The notes: generated by a model not told the origin, from the sequence alone. A stretch of DNA of 64,000 nt from Acanthacorydalis orientalis (GCA_034766995.1 CM068315.1:4792236-4856235), one strand, 5' to 3'; counted from the first letter of the stretch, positions 13,066 through 27,179 are shown. Numbers and translations: made by a program.

Positions 13066-13244
13066 TATTTGTTGATAAATGAATTGATGCTTAGTGAATA
13101 ATAAAAATAACAATAGTAAGAATTAACAACATTTCAAATCTTCATTATATTTTTATATTTAAAATGCATCGTATTATGATTTTTTACACCAGATTCTTCT
13201 CTGTTTATGACACATAACTCTGTATTAGTTATTATTCCTATATA

Positions 13245-13750
13245 CTAGGTACACAAATCAATTCGGTGTCTTTTATAGAAAATGAATGTTGGAAAAAAAG
13301 AATACATTTTAATCTTCAAAGTATCCCTCATTATTTTGTATAACATCGGTTCATCTGCCGAGTAACTGACGACTCACTTGTCTAAAAAGAAATGGCGGCT
13401 TTGAGTCATAAATTTGTAATACATTTTCGGACTTCTTTCACTCTTTTCGCATTTCTTTCCTATTTCATGCGTCACAACATCTTTCCTCAAAGCTGAAAAA
13501 TTCATTCCCGCGGCTTCAGCAGCCTTTTTGTCAACTGTAAAGCGAAAAGTATGCAATCCCTAATATGATAATTTTAGGACACCATTATTTTTAGTTTTTT
13601 TTTTTTAGATTATGCCAACTACTTGGCCAAGAAGTGTTTTTAAATGATAAGTTTGGCAATTCGAAGTCCTAAAACGAAGAGAAAATATTTTAATTGAAAA
13701 TATAGTTATGATTGATTTAATGCAAAGGCACCGAATTAATTTGTACACAA
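13245..13750 (-). mobile_element. Mariner family A, copy 1, with both terminal inverted repeats
   Basis: The left end AGGTACACAAATCAATTCGG is mirrored at the right end, where the reverse strand reads TTGTGTACAAATTAATTCGG and then TGCCTTT. TA lies outside on both sides. On the minus strand, 13556-13374 encodes a decayed mariner N-terminal helix-turn-helix: LHTFRFTVDKKAAEAAGMNF, then SALRKDVVTHE. It parallels the copy at 24.6 kb (KKNATEATEMICSALGKGVV). No DDE catalytic block is present, so at roughly 505 bases against about 1.3 kb for an intact mariner this is an internally deleted, non-autonomous copy. Confidence 0.75.
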
Positions 13751-13881
13751 TATATAATTCATAAAAGTACATGTTCTAGCTTTTGTGCTCATACATTTCA
13801 AAAACAATTATTAAAATATGAAAAAATTGCATGCATTAAACAATATACCTTAAATTGATAATGAATTGTCTTTATTTTGAC
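13751..13881. other. Short unique spacer
   Basis: Nothing recognised. Confidence 0.3.
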
Positions 13882-13927
13882 TTTTATGTACTATATATAT
13901 ATATATATATATATATAGTACATAAAA
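13882..13927. repeat. Perfect 46-base palindrome centred on (TA)n
   Basis: TTTTATGTAC (13882-13891) and GTACATAAAA (13918-13927) flank a TA run. The whole stretch is self-complementary and could extrude as a cruciform. A second TA run follows at 13931-13962. Confidence 0.9.
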
Positions 13928-13928
13928 C

Positions 13929-13930
<2 letters not shown>

Positions 13931-13962
<32 letters not shown>
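13931..13962. repeat. (AT)n microsatellite
   Basis: Pure AT run four bases after the palindrome. Confidence 0.95.
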
Positions 13963-13968
<6 letters not shown>

Positions 13969-14237
13969 CAAATATATATATTCACCATTATTGCGCCGCA
14001 TCACATAATTTATTCAAATTGTGAAATAAAATCCACAGTTTGACCGGCAGTTTAATATTATGCTGTATTATACATAGAAATTTAAATTGAAATTGTAAAA
14101 AAATATACTTTATTTAAAGGCAGATATAAAATATTCATGCGTCTTATATTAAATAAAATCTCGTAAATCGTCTAGAATTGATGAGATGCCGAGAAAGTTC
14201 ATGAAAATCACTGCATCTTCTTATTATATTCTGTCGG

Positions 14238-14238
<1 letters not shown>

Positions 14239-14292
<54 letters not shown>
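14239..14292. repeat. (AT)n microsatellite
   Basis: TA run with one G near the 3' end. Confidence 0.95.
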
Positions 14293-15560
14293 ATTTTCAA
14301 TGGTAAGAGTAGAGGTGGAGTTGTTACAATATTTAAAGTAAAAATAATAATGTAAAGCAGCGTTTTATTAGTTTTTTCTGTTGGTAATATTTATAAATAT
14401 TTAAAGTTGGGACTAAATTCATTCCTTTTTTCAAGAATAATAAATATTTTTTTTTAAATATGAATGGTTGAAATTTAAACACTAAAAAAATATGAATAGA
14501 TAAAGAAATGTTTTTAATAAATAAAATATTTACTTTCATGAAAAGTTTGATGTAGATTTTTTACAATTTTTTGTTGAAATAATAGATCAAGTGAGAGAAT
14601 TATTAAAATAGGAAATTGATAAAATTTGTTCTTGTAGATCTATAATTTAATATTAAAATATAACAACTTCTATAACAATTAAATATAGGTACCTCAAAAG
14701 TCAATATCTATTTCAGTGACATTGGTTGTTTATTTTAAAAAAAATGAAATATTGGCATAAATATATGTACTTCTGATGCAAATTTGTGACTATTGACAAT
14801 TATAAAAATAAAAAAAAATTAAATTGATAGGTCAATTCCAAAATTAATAAAATAAAATTAACAAATGAGTATTATGTTGGTTATAAATTATTTATTTTAA
14901 CAGAATGTATGTTAATACCATCTTCAAAATGTTTATTAATTCTGTTTGTATTTAATATTTTAATCCTTTCTTACTTACTTTGTAAATATTTCAAATCATT
15001 CAGTAAATACTTGGAAATATAATAAACGAAACCATGATTTTCACAAAAAGTATTCATTTATTCCAGCCTTACAATATCATATAAATTTGAATAACTGTCA
15101 TCAGAGGAAACAGATATAATTTATTACGAACGCGTATATTATTTTCTTATCACATTTAAATCCTTTCTTATAAATGAAATTAAGGATAATTCTAATGTCA
15201 GTAAAATTTAACAAAAAGATATCTTCTTATGGCATTTTAAAATTAAAAAAAATATTTAATTTATTCAAACCAGACATGTTTTAAATTCAATTATCAATTA
15301 AAGAAACAATTTTCATTTGAATACTTTCATTTTTATTTAATTATTAACGCAACGCCACTGTATACAAGTTATGTCGAAAATTTCATCGCACATAAATTCT
15401 AACCGAGAAAACTTAACACAAATCCTAAATAATGAAATTAACTTGTAGAAGGATGGCGAAAGGGACAAAATACATCCAGTTCTAGGCTCGTTTGGTCACG
15501 GAACTATGTACAACTCGGAGAGATATTACACACCTACGCTTTTAGCTGACAATTCTACTC

Positions 15561-15564
<4 letters not shown>
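14293..15564. other. Unique A+T-rich DNA, no gene
   Basis: Nothing recognised. 15340-15560 is less A+T-rich but encodes nothing I know. Confidence 0.35.

Positions 15565-15619
<55 letters not shown>
15565..15619. repeat. (AT)n microsatellite
   Basis: Pure TA run. The 90-codon frame across it is held open by the repeat. Confidence 0.95.
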
Positions 15620-15622
<3 letters not shown>

Positions 15623-16467
15623 ACCAGCTGTGAAAAATGTCACAACTTTCTATTTGTTATTGCTGTAAGTAGCAGTGGCGCGTGTTTGTCAAAACTTCTT
15701 ATCAGTTCTCTTACATTCGTTTCGGTATTTGTATACAATGTTCTAGTGAAATATTTCATTGCTACGGTATATCGTTAGTAAAACTCTCAGTTATAACCAA
15801 AATACAAGTATGTTTTAATTAAATTATTTTAAATCTTATCTGAAGATTGATCGAATCTCGAATCAAACTCCAATATTTTACAAATTAGGCTTCTAGGTTT
15901 TCAATTTAAGTACGAAATTAGTCTTGTATTTTCATTTCAAAATTGTTTTCTGATTAAAACCGTTTTTTAGTAGATATATTTATTAAAAACTTTAAATAAA
16001 AATATTGAAACTCGTGTAGTTTAATATACAAGTAATAATAAATAGATTTAAACTCGAGGCTTAAGATTTCCTCCCCGTTTTTTTGAAAGTTTATTTATTG
16101 TGATTCAGTTGTTGTTTTTCAGCTGAAAGCTTTTCTTCGATTGAAATTTAATTATGATATAACTCAAGTCAAGATAACAAAAATATACTTTTAATATATT
16201 ACTATAATTTATTCATGACACGAATTATAAAAGGCGTATAATATGAATACTGTAAGAAAAAAAATGTTTTAATGGAGAAACTAGTAAAAATATTAGGTGT
16301 AAAAAATAATTTATGTAACTCTATTTTAAATTAAAATATTTTCTCATCGTTTTAAGATTTTGAAGTTCTAATCTTAACATTTCAAAACAACCTTTTGTTT
16401 TCTGAAAATACTAAGATTAAAATCATTGAATTTGTAGAATAAGTTCAAAGAAAAACCGATACAAACT

Positions 16468-16470
<3 letters not shown>
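15620..16470. other. Unique A+T-rich DNA, no gene
   Basis: Nothing recognised. Confidence 0.35.

Positions 16471-16537
<67 letters not shown>
16471..16537. repeat. (TA)n microsatellite
   Basis: A long uninterrupted TA run. Confidence 0.95.
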
Positions 16538-16540
<3 letters not shown>

Positions 16541-17100
16541 GCACACCACTGATTGATATTGATAAATATTCTGAAACGATTAAAGAAGATAATTGAAAAA
16601 TCAAATGAAGTAAAAATAATTGATAATAAATTTATAAACAGAATAAATAACAATGTCAGGAAGCGAAAAAATTACGAAATATATTTATTTAAGTGTACAT
16701 TTATCAAGGATGGATCATTGATTAAGAAAGTTACCTAGAGAATAAAACTGAAATCAAGTTTATTGGATAAAACACTGACATTAAAATAAAAGATATTTTT
16801 TTATGAAGGAAAAAGTATTTAGTTAATATATTTTACATTTATTTACCTATGGAAATAAAATATGGGTCCTAAATGACGAAATGAAAAAAAAATAAATGAA
16901 ATGAAAATAAATGGAATGTATTATAAAAATAGAAGACAACGAAAGAATGAGAGAACTGAAAATAAATAAATATAAAAAGTGTAATTAAGAGATGAGATAA
17001 GAATATTACAAGACAAAAGGAAATTTATCAAAACAGAATTACTGGATCGTACAAATGGGAATAATTAAAAAAATTAGTTATCTAACAGTGGATCAATAAC
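16538..17100 (+). other. Purine-rich stretch, possible decayed coding sequence
   Basis: The + strand is strongly A/G-biased and translates in broken frames into Lys/Glu/Asn-rich peptides such as NILKRLKKIIEKSNEVKIID and NERMRELKINKYKKC. This resembles the charged linker regions of some insect retroelement proteins, but no diagnostic motif is present. It may be only strand-biased composition. Confidence 0.2.
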
Positions 17101-17109
17101 TATTAAATA

Positions 17110-17111
<2 letters not shown>

Positions 17112-17166
<55 letters not shown>
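17112..17166. repeat. (TA)n microsatellite
   Basis: Pure TA run. Confidence 0.95.
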
Positions 17167-17176
<10 letters not shown>

Positions 17177-17381
17177 TAATTTATATTTTATTCAAATACA
17201 AGTTATATTCTATGTTTAATCAGTAGCCAAAAGTTTAAATGGAACATTAAATCTCTTGAGTACTGTAGTCGTTTCTACGGCACTCGAATTCATATATGTG
17301 ACAGCTGTCAGTACTGATTCTATAATTTAAAAAAAATGATACCAGTCACTCAATTTTTCCTCGTGTTTTTCTTCATTCTTT

Positions 17382-17386
<5 letters not shown>

Positions 17387-17442
<56 letters not shown>
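17387..17442. repeat. (AT)n microsatellite
   Basis: Pure AT run. Confidence 0.95.
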
Positions 17443-17445
<3 letters not shown>

Positions 17446-18438
17446 ATAACCTTATCAACGTCAATTTGTATTTCTTTGATTTTTAAAAATTACATTTTAT
17501 GTTATTTTAATGTCTAAAAAGAGATTGGTTTAGTTTCGTTCGATATCATTAAAATAAAATCTAATAATAATGTGTAATTACTATCATTTCAAGTCTAATT
17601 ATGTACATAAAAATTAAATTAGACTATGCATTGATGTCTAAACGAAATATTTCTTTTATAAAAAAATATATGGATAAAAGGTAATCATTTTCGTTTTCTA
17701 TTTTTTTGTCAGTAATGATTTTATTTATCTTCTGTGATAAAATGAAACGCCTTTTATATATAATTTGATTTAATTTAAACTTTGTAATGTATATCACAAT
17801 ACAGTTGTCATTGTAGCCAAATTCAATTTCAAAAAGTAACTTTTCTCTCATTTAACAAAGAAACACAGATTTCTAATCAAAAATGTTCAATAAATAATTA
17901 TTGATCACTTTCACTTGTTACTTATTTGTATTCAGATAACGATGCTAATATCCTCAGAGTACAAAAGCGTAAAAAAATCTCTGAGAATGATTGTATCACT
18001 TAAGAAAATTCCAGAAATGGTCAATAATCATTACCAAATATTTTTAAACAAAAGCATTTTGATTTTTGGTTCTAGAACGAAGAATGCATTATTAAAGGAT
18101 ACAATATATAGTAATGTCTTTTTTTTTGATGTATTTTTATAATAAATATTTATTGATTTTTTCTTAACGTTTTAAAAAGCAATATAAAATCTATTTTAAT
18201 TATTTTGCAACAGTTAAGTCTAATTACTTTTGTCTAACATAATCTTATCGTTATTTCTCTATATTATTTTTAGTTTTGTCATATATTTAATTCTCAATGT
18301 AGTATTTTTAGAATTAATTAAGTTAATGTGACACTACTTTTAATTTTAACTGAAGTGTGTGAAATTTAAATGATGCCAATGCCATTTCTATACATAGTTT
18401 GCGACCTAAAAAAAGGAAAGATCATTTATTTTATATTC
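17443..18438. other. Unique A+T-rich DNA, no gene
   Basis: The 75-codon frames at 17624-17851 and 17915-18142 have no recognisable content. Confidence 0.35.

Positions 18439-18508
<70 letters not shown>
18439..18508. repeat. (AT)n microsatellite
   Basis: AT run with two single C interruptions. Confidence 0.95.
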
Positions 18509-18511
<3 letters not shown>

Positions 18512-19035
18512 AATGTATATATGATATTTATGATAAAAAAACGTTTCCGATAAAAGTACATTTCTTTGAAAGAAATTGACTAAAAAAACATTTCGTTTAT
18601 AGCCGACAACCAAAGTAATCATCTTGAATTACATAAAAAAAATATTCGAATTGATCGACATGATATAAATTATTTATATAGCAGTCGTAACAACGCATCG
18701 AAACACTCGTGACAAAAATACAAATATTTAAAATACGTACGAATTCTACTGAAAATATGTACAGATTTTAATGTTCGTCATGTAAATTATCTTTGATCTG
18801 CTTCGTTTTAATGTGATTCTGATTCAACGTTTTAATTCTTTTCTTATTATACATATAAACTCATCGAACGAAAGTTAATTAACCGATTGTGAAGAGTTTC
18901 TGTCATGGTGTCTCTAAAGCATCGATTGAATCGTTTACTTAACTCTTTGAATAATGTTTATATTCATAGAAAATACATTTCCTCGAGTTCACAGTTTCAA
19001 GATACAACCAAAGTCACAAAAGTACCATTCATTAA

Positions 19036-19037
<2 letters not shown>
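18509..19037. other. Unique DNA, no gene
   Basis: Nothing recognised. The short frame at 18905-19117 is extended by the following repeat. Confidence 0.35.

Positions 19038-19088
<51 letters not shown>
19038..19088. repeat. (TA)n microsatellite
   Basis: Pure TA run. Confidence 0.95.
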
Positions 19089-19092
<4 letters not shown>

Positions 19093-19260
19093 GAGATTGA
19101 GAAGGTTGGATATATAATTATTACGTTTTGATGTTATTATAAATAATTATAAAGCGTAAATATTTGTTTTTGTTGATAAATTCAATCGAAGCTATTAAAA
19201 TATCTAAAGTTGTGTTTATTTACATAATGTGTTCAAATACCTTTAGGTTTAATTTATTAA

Positions 19261-19302
19261 CACACATATATACATACACATACATACATATATATATATA
19301 TT
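19261..19302. repeat. Compound ACAT/TACA and (TA)n
   Basis: Short CACATA and TACATA units followed by a TA run. Confidence 0.85.
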
Positions 19303-19728
19303 TAAATAAGTCATTGATTTATTTATAAGTTACAGTTAAATGAACTCTTAATCACATATATTAAATAAAGTCTGTTTGCAGCAATGTTGTAAAATTAATG
19401 GAAACAGATCTCGCTTTTTGAGGACTATTAACTTCATTGTAATAGTAATTGTGTTAACGATGTAATATTAAACTTAGTTTAACCAATTTGTTATTTTGAA
19501 AGTTTACATAATATTAGTTGGATGACTGCATTTAGATTTATGTCTTATTTAATTATTTAACTTTCATAACACTTATATTTTGTGTATATTAATCAACAAT
19601 TGTTTATTGAATATTTTTGATGAGATATTTTTGTGTTATTTGTGGGATAAGAAAATAATTCATTTGTGAATTTGTATATAGATTCAGAGTAGATCAAATA
19701 AAATTGACAAGTGTATACAAAGTTCTTA
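19303..19728. other. Unique A+T-rich DNA, no gene
   Basis: Nothing recognised before the mariner that begins at 19729. Confidence 0.35.
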
Positions 19729-20556
19729 TACGAGGGTCGTTTGATAAGTATTGTAAAAAAACAAGTTAAACATCTTTTTTGGAAAAATCGATTTTATTTT
19801 TCAACATAGTCTCCATTGAGGCCTATACACATGGTCCAGCGAGTCTACAAAATATGAATTGATGGTTGCGATGACATCCTCATTCGACGATAATTTCTTC
19901 CCACCGAGCCAAATTTTCGTGTTTGAAAAGAGAAATAATTCGCACGGGGCCAAGTTCGGAGAATATGGTGGATGAAGAATTAATTCGAAGTGTAATTCGT
20001 GCAATTTTGCCATTAGGACGGTCGATTTGCGGGACGGCGTGTTGTCTTGGTGAAAGAGAACTTTTTTGTGCGCCAATCTTGACCATTTTTATTTCAAATC
20101 TTCTTTAAAACCGTCCAATAATGTTATATAATAGGTTTCAGTTATCATTTTTCCTTTCGTTAAGTAGCTGATCAGAATGATTTCTTCAGAATCACAAAAA
20201 AACCGTGGTCATCATCTTCCTAGTCGACAAAACGGCCTTCGCCTGCTTCAGCGCATTTTCACCAATTGTTATCCACTAATTTGACTGTTGCTTTGACTCA
20301 AGTATGTAGTGGTGGATCCATGTTTCATCTACGATGAAGAATCGACTCAAAAAGGCCTGCACGTTTGTTTTCATTTTTGCGACAACTGATACAATGCTCG
20401 CTTAAAACATCTGTAGAACGTGAACAACACGTCGCTTCTGGCTGAAATGTCTCCTATGTTAATTTGAAAAGTGACACTCGATAACTGTGACGTTTATAAA
20501 ATGAATGGTTGTGCCATATCATAGACATTTACCAAACTTATCAAACGACCTTCGTA
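19729..20556 (-). mobile_element. Mariner element (family C), 828 bases, both ends and TA duplications present
   Basis: TA (19729-19730) is followed by CGAGGGTCGTTTGATAAGT. The other end, read on the reverse strand from 20556, gives TACGAAGGTCGTTTGATAAGT split by the TA duplication, so the 19-base ends differ at one position. The GATAAGT core resembles irritans-type mariner ends. The element is about 450 bases shorter than an intact mariner. The minus strand carries the middle and C-terminal parts of the transposase (see the pseudogene inside), while the N-terminal DNA-binding region is missing or unrecognisable. Intact ends mean it could be moved only by a transposase from elsewhere. Confidence 0.88.
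19801..20390 (-). pseudogene. Mariner transposase, central and C-terminal part
   Basis: Around 20310-20350 the minus strand reads FIVDETWIHHYILESKQQS, the first catalytic Asp block (DETWIHHY). After a decayed section with stops and frame changes, an intact 91-codon frame from 20076 to 19801 reads KKVLFHQDNTPSRKS (second Asp, HQDN), then LHPPYSPNLAPCELFLFS and SSNEDVIATINSYF. In active mariners the third acid is Asp in a PSDY context. Here it is PCEL, so Asp is replaced by Glu and Ser by Cys. The C-terminus is cut at the element end. Assignment to mariner is secure; it is not functional. Confidence 0.9.
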
Positions 20557-20859
20557 ATTTAATAATAACGGTTCCTGTGTGTGTATACTTAAATAGGAAA
20601 TGACATGAATGTTTTTGCAATTTATGGGTTCAAGAAAGAAAAATTAACAAAAATTTTATTTATTTTTCACTCCACAAACCAGAAATATTTTCTCATTGAA
20701 AATATTAAACAGATGAATTTCTGTTGTTGTTTGTATACATTTCTTATTGTATTCTTGACGATTCTATCATACTTAAACATTAAGATACACACAAATCTGA
20801 TTAGATTTGTCTCTATTTTTCTAAAGATGTACTACTTTACTCTTTTTTCTATACTGTCC
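20557..20859. other. Unique A+T-rich DNA, no gene
   Basis: A 92-codon frame at 20605-20883 is Phe/Ile/Leu-rich and ends in the TA repeat. It has no recognisable domain and I treat it as chance. Confidence 0.35.
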
Positions 20860-20882
20860 ATATATATATATATATATATATA
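20860..20882. repeat. (TA)n microsatellite
   Basis: Short TA run. Confidence 0.9.
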
Positions 20883-20946
20883 GATTGTTGTATAAGATTT
20901 AATTTTTTATTTTCAAATATTGTAGAGAATTCTTGAAAGTATTAGG

Positions 20947-20968
20947 TACTATATATATATATATAGTA
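20947..20968. repeat. Palindromic (AT)n bounded by TAC and GTA
   Basis: TACTATAT to ATATAGTA, a self-complementary TA run of the same form as the palindrome at 13882. Confidence 0.85.
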
Positions 20969-21364
20969 TATTAATAAATGTACAATTGTATGAGTCAATA
21001 ACCTTTTACAATTAATGATATTCCAATTAAATTCGTATAAAAGTTTAACAACCGAACTGTAATAAATATATGTTCAAATAAATAACGACGCGCAGTGCAT
21101 TCGCTTTTTCGTTATATACGATGGTTGTTTTGAAATGTTAGAGCTTATACGAACCTCTAATTAAAAACCAGAATTACATTATTAAAGCTTGTATGGCTAA
21201 CTCAAATGTTATTTCACTGTTTGTGATCATTTACATACAAAACTGCATATATGGTGTTTCGTTGGCAACATTGTATCTGCAATGGCATAGTAAATTCACA
21301 TATAAATATTCAAATTTTATGTCAATATTGTGTAATCATTCAAATAGATAAACTTGAATCATAT

Positions 21365-21411
21365 TATATATATATATATATATATATATGAACACACACA
21401 TATGTGTGTGT
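21365..21411. repeat. (TA)n followed by a perfect AC/GT palindrome
   Basis: A TA run (21365-21389) is followed by the 20-base palindrome ACACACACATATGTGTGTGT (21392-21411). Confidence 0.9.
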
Positions 21412-24060
<2,649 letters not shown>

Positions 24061-24399
24061 TTTGATATACGGTTCACTGTATGTGTGTTTGTGCGCGCCG
24101 AGATATTTTTATATCGCTATTTTTGTATTTTCATAGTTGTATACTCCGTATAAAGTTCCAATGTTTGCTATTGACATAGTTTGTATGGATTCGCAAACTC
24201 GTAAATGCGCTGTATTTAACGATTTGTAAACTCACATTTATTTATGACTCACATTTGAAATATTTTCAGTTACTTTTCAATTAATTTACTATTCTAAAAG
24301 CTGTATGCAACAGTCAACAGCGTAAAGAACAACTATACATTTAAGTAATTAAAATATTAATTTATTTAAAGCTAGCCTTCTCTCACTGTATTTATTTCT

Positions 24400-24401
<2 letters not shown>

Positions 24402-24458
<57 letters not shown>

Positions 24459-24464
24459 CATGTA
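24402..24464. repeat. (TA)n microsatellite
   Basis: TA run ending in TACATACATGTA. Confidence 0.95.
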
Positions 24465-24529
24465 TTTTAGAATACATTAATATACATTTTTGAGTATATT
24501 ATTAGTTGTAAAAATTAATCTGTACATTT

Positions 24530-25019
24530 AAATAGAATAAATCATAACTCTGTTCTAAACTGAAATATTTTCTCGTGGTCGCAGGACCTTAAATTACTAA
24601 ACTTAACATTTAAAAAAACTATATATCTTGGTAAGTCATAAATGGTTTGCATAATCTCACAAACAGTAGTGAACACGATGGCGTTCGAAAAGCAGCATAT
24701 AAGGGATTGCATACTTTTCGCATTCCAGTTGAAAAAAATGCTACCGAAGCCACGGAAATGATTTGTTCCGCTTTGGGGAAAGGTGTTGTAACGTTTAAAA
24801 CATGCAAAAAATGCTAAAACGCTAAAAGAGGTCTGAAAATGCATTGATGACTTCATTGACTCAAAGCAGTCATATTTTATTCTATAAGAGATTCGTCAGT
24901 TATCCGATAAAGGGAGAAAAATTATATAAAATAATAGGGGATGTTTTGACGAATCAAATGTACTTCATTTTTCTGTAAAAATTCATTTTATGTAAAAAAG
25001 GGACTGAATTACCCCTAAT
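24530..25019 (+). mobile_element. Mariner family A, copy 2
   Basis: From 24680 the + strand reads MAFEKQHIRDCILFAFQLKK, then NATEATEMICSALGKGVVTF and KTCKKC, a clear mariner N-terminal region that stops at a TAA where an intact protein has KKWF. Beyond it the sequence tracks copy 1 (13245-13750, read in reverse): ACTCAAAGC, then ATAAAATAAT, then a TTCATTTT end segment. The final end TACCCCTAATA is diverged. The upstream leader also aligns (AAAATATTTTCTC, then AATTACTAAACTTA). There is no DDE domain, so this is the same deletion derivative. It ends about 14 bases before family B copy 1. Confidence 0.75.
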
Positions 25020-25032
25020 AAAAATACAAATA

Positions 25033-25586
25033 TTTCGTTGGTAGGACAATAATTGTGGTTTATAACCTTCAAATTCATATACATTTTTCCATTTGTAGTT
25101 CAGAACTGCGGAATGACTAGTGCCTAACTTTTGTGCAAGCTCTAGAATTATTGTGTGTGTTTATGATTTAATTAACTTCACTTGGTCGTCATAAACTGAA
25201 GAAGGACGCCAGTGACTTTCTTCACCTTCAAAGTTCTCATTTCCAGTATAAAATTTTTGGAATCACAATTGCACCGTACGTTTTCTAAAAGTATCCAAAC
25301 CAAAAGCATCGTTTAGCTTATGAGTAGTTTCTGCTTCCTTACCACCACTTTTGCACTTATACAAAAAATTGATATGTATTTGCTTCTTTTTTCCATGTTT
25401 AATTCAATAACCCAATTTGATGAAAAATTAATAATAAAACCAATATCGATGTTACCAAAATACTGACCGAAAAATGCACTTTAAAATTATATTAACATGA
25501 ACACAATGAAATAACACTTTCATTGAAAAAAATTAACGTTAGAATTCAGAAAATAAAAATCGCAATTATTTTTCTACCAGCCTAAT
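25033..25586 (-). mobile_element. Mariner family B, copy 1, internally deleted
   Basis: The left end CGTTGGTAGGACAATAATTG and the right end, read in reverse as TTAGGCTGGTAGAAAAATAA, are imperfect inverted repeats. The minus strand carries a decayed transposase N-terminus: KLNDAFGLDTFRKRTVQL, FQKFYTGNENFEGEE, RPSSVYDDQVKLIKS, then ELAQKLGTSHSAVLNY. It then jumps straight to the 3' end segment KNVYEFEGYKPQLL. The whole catalytic domain is absent. The same junction, AAAATGTATATGAATTTGAA, is found in copy 2 and in near-identical form in copy 3, showing that one deleted founder amplified. Confidence 0.85.
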
Positions 25587-26710
25587 ATTTCTCTTAATTT
25601 TTTTCTTTTATTACTTCTCTTTTTAATTTTATTTTTATAGTTTATTTATATTGAAGTTCCTTTAAGGTTCCATAATTTTCTGATACATTTAAAAGTACCT
25701 TAAAAATAAGTTATGATATTAAAGAAGTAGAATTAAATTCGAGAACCAAGACAGATGAATTTAATGTGTATAGTATATGAAAAAAGTAAAACAATTTATT
25801 AATAATATTTAAAAAACGTCAACATATTTTTATAATTGGTAGCAATTTAGGAACAATTAGGCATCTGTTCATTATTTTACTCTTCTTTTAAATTTCCTGA
25901 GGAAAATAAAAATATTTAAGTTATTTTTTAACTATATTTTTGTTATCAGTTGCTGAAAATTTTAAGTATCAAAAATTTAAGTATCAAAATTTTATAACAA
26001 ATTTAAGAGTTCAGTATTGAGTTGATAATTCGAATTTCGATGTATTCGACATATCACAAGTTAATAATCTTAAATTATAATTTTTTAAACTATGTTTATA
26101 ATTTTAAATAACAGATTTCTGTTTTATTATATACATTTTATAATGCTAATTAACTTATTCATCTTTGAACATCGATTCTATTTAATTTGTTAACAGAAAT
26201 GTGTTAATTCCATTTTCTGTATTATAATAACAGATTTTTTGTCGAAAATCAACAATTTTAAATTTAAAAAAAATCTGTGCAATAAATTACACTAACAATT
26301 ATCAAATAACAATTATAATCGCTATGATACAAATATTTTGTACTTAATTAAACTACGTTTGTTGAAAAATTTCATATTTTACAAATATCTATATTCAACT
26401 CTGATAATGTATAAATATTGTTTATTTGTATTTAAAACTAAACACAATATTATTTTGTTATTAAATTTTAAATTTACTATAATAACAAAAGATTCACACA
26501 ATAACATCAACGATATCAATAACAAAAAAATATATACACGATTCTCTCCATTGAATATTATAACTGGACTGTTACATACACGTTTGAACAGGTTTGTTCA
26601 ACGAGTCAGAAAATCGACATTATGCGATAAACTAATACAATACAATATGATAAAAACGAATAGTGTGGCTATATGAAAGGGCTTATACTATATATACATC
26701 CCTGCATACA

Positions 26711-26712
<2 letters not shown>
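25587..26712. other. Unique A+T-rich DNA, no gene
   Basis: A 112-codon open frame at 26338-26676 is Ile/Leu/Lys/Asn-rich, with no domain I recognise and no repeat partner. It is the longest repeat-free open frame in the window but is most likely chance in A+T-rich DNA. Confidence 0.3.

Positions 26713-26750
<38 letters not shown>
26713..26750. repeat. (AT)n microsatellite
   Basis: Pure AT run. Confidence 0.95.
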
Positions 26751-26752
<2 letters not shown>

Positions 26753-26761
26753 CATAAATTT

Positions 26762-26911
26762 AGGTGACTGTATCAGAAATAATTTTAAGTGCGAGATACG
26801 GTGACCGAATTGGCCTTTCTGCTAGACTTCTTTTTCCAATCCATTGGTTACTGAATAATCTATTAAGAAATTCGTGAACCATAACGTTTTGGTAAGGATA
26901 TTTCTGTATAT
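26762..26911 (-). pseudogene. Tc1/mariner-superfamily transposase fragment
   Basis: The minus strand reads QNVMVHEFLNRLFSNQWIGK, then RSLAERPIRSPYLALKIISD. In the arthropod DDE transposase class that also gives the relic at 293, the matching segment is V..FLN..FP.RWIGR.G...WP.RSPDLTPLDFF. The WIGR-like and RSP elements are clear, but the final catalytic Asp context (DLTPLD) has become YLALKI. It is about 50 codons long and lies exactly between two TA microsatellites, so neither end of the element can be defined. Confidence 0.65.

Positions 26912-26913
<2 letters not shown>

Positions 26914-26945
<32 letters not shown>
26914..26945. repeat. (TA)n microsatellite
   Basis: TA run adjoining the transposase fragment. 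Confidence 0.95.
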
Positions 26946-26948
<3 letters not shown>

Positions 26949-27179
26949 GAAGTGTTTTTCTTCTTTGTATAAATGTATAGAGCTAACTTGTTTCATTGCC
27001 TTATGATACGCAATTTATTAATTTTCACATGTTTTATTGTATAGAAGGACAATGAAATAAGAGTTCAATAAATCAAGCTATTCAAAAAGAAAGAAAAAAA
27101 CATATTGTTATTGTAATGAAGTGTTTACCATAAAACACGGTTCTTACACTATTGAAAATATCGCTCTTTAAAACCGTTC
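26946..27179. other. Short unique stretch
   Basis: Nothing recognised. Confidence 0.3.

Noticed and set aside
13374..13556. 60-codon frame as an independent gene
   Set aside because: It aligns with the mariner N-terminus of family A copy 2 and lies between mariner terminal repeats.
16833..16860. Minus-strand AG|GTAAAT splice-like motif
   Set aside because: Pyrimidine tract is weak and the surrounding DNA is so T/A-rich that the motif is expected by chance.
24542..24856. 104-codon minus-strand frame
   Set aside because: It is the antisense shadow of the family A mariner N-terminus on the + strand.
26338..26676. 112-codon open frame
   Set aside because: Composition is that of random A+T-rich DNA (Ile, Leu, Asn, Lys), with no motif, repeat or splice context.
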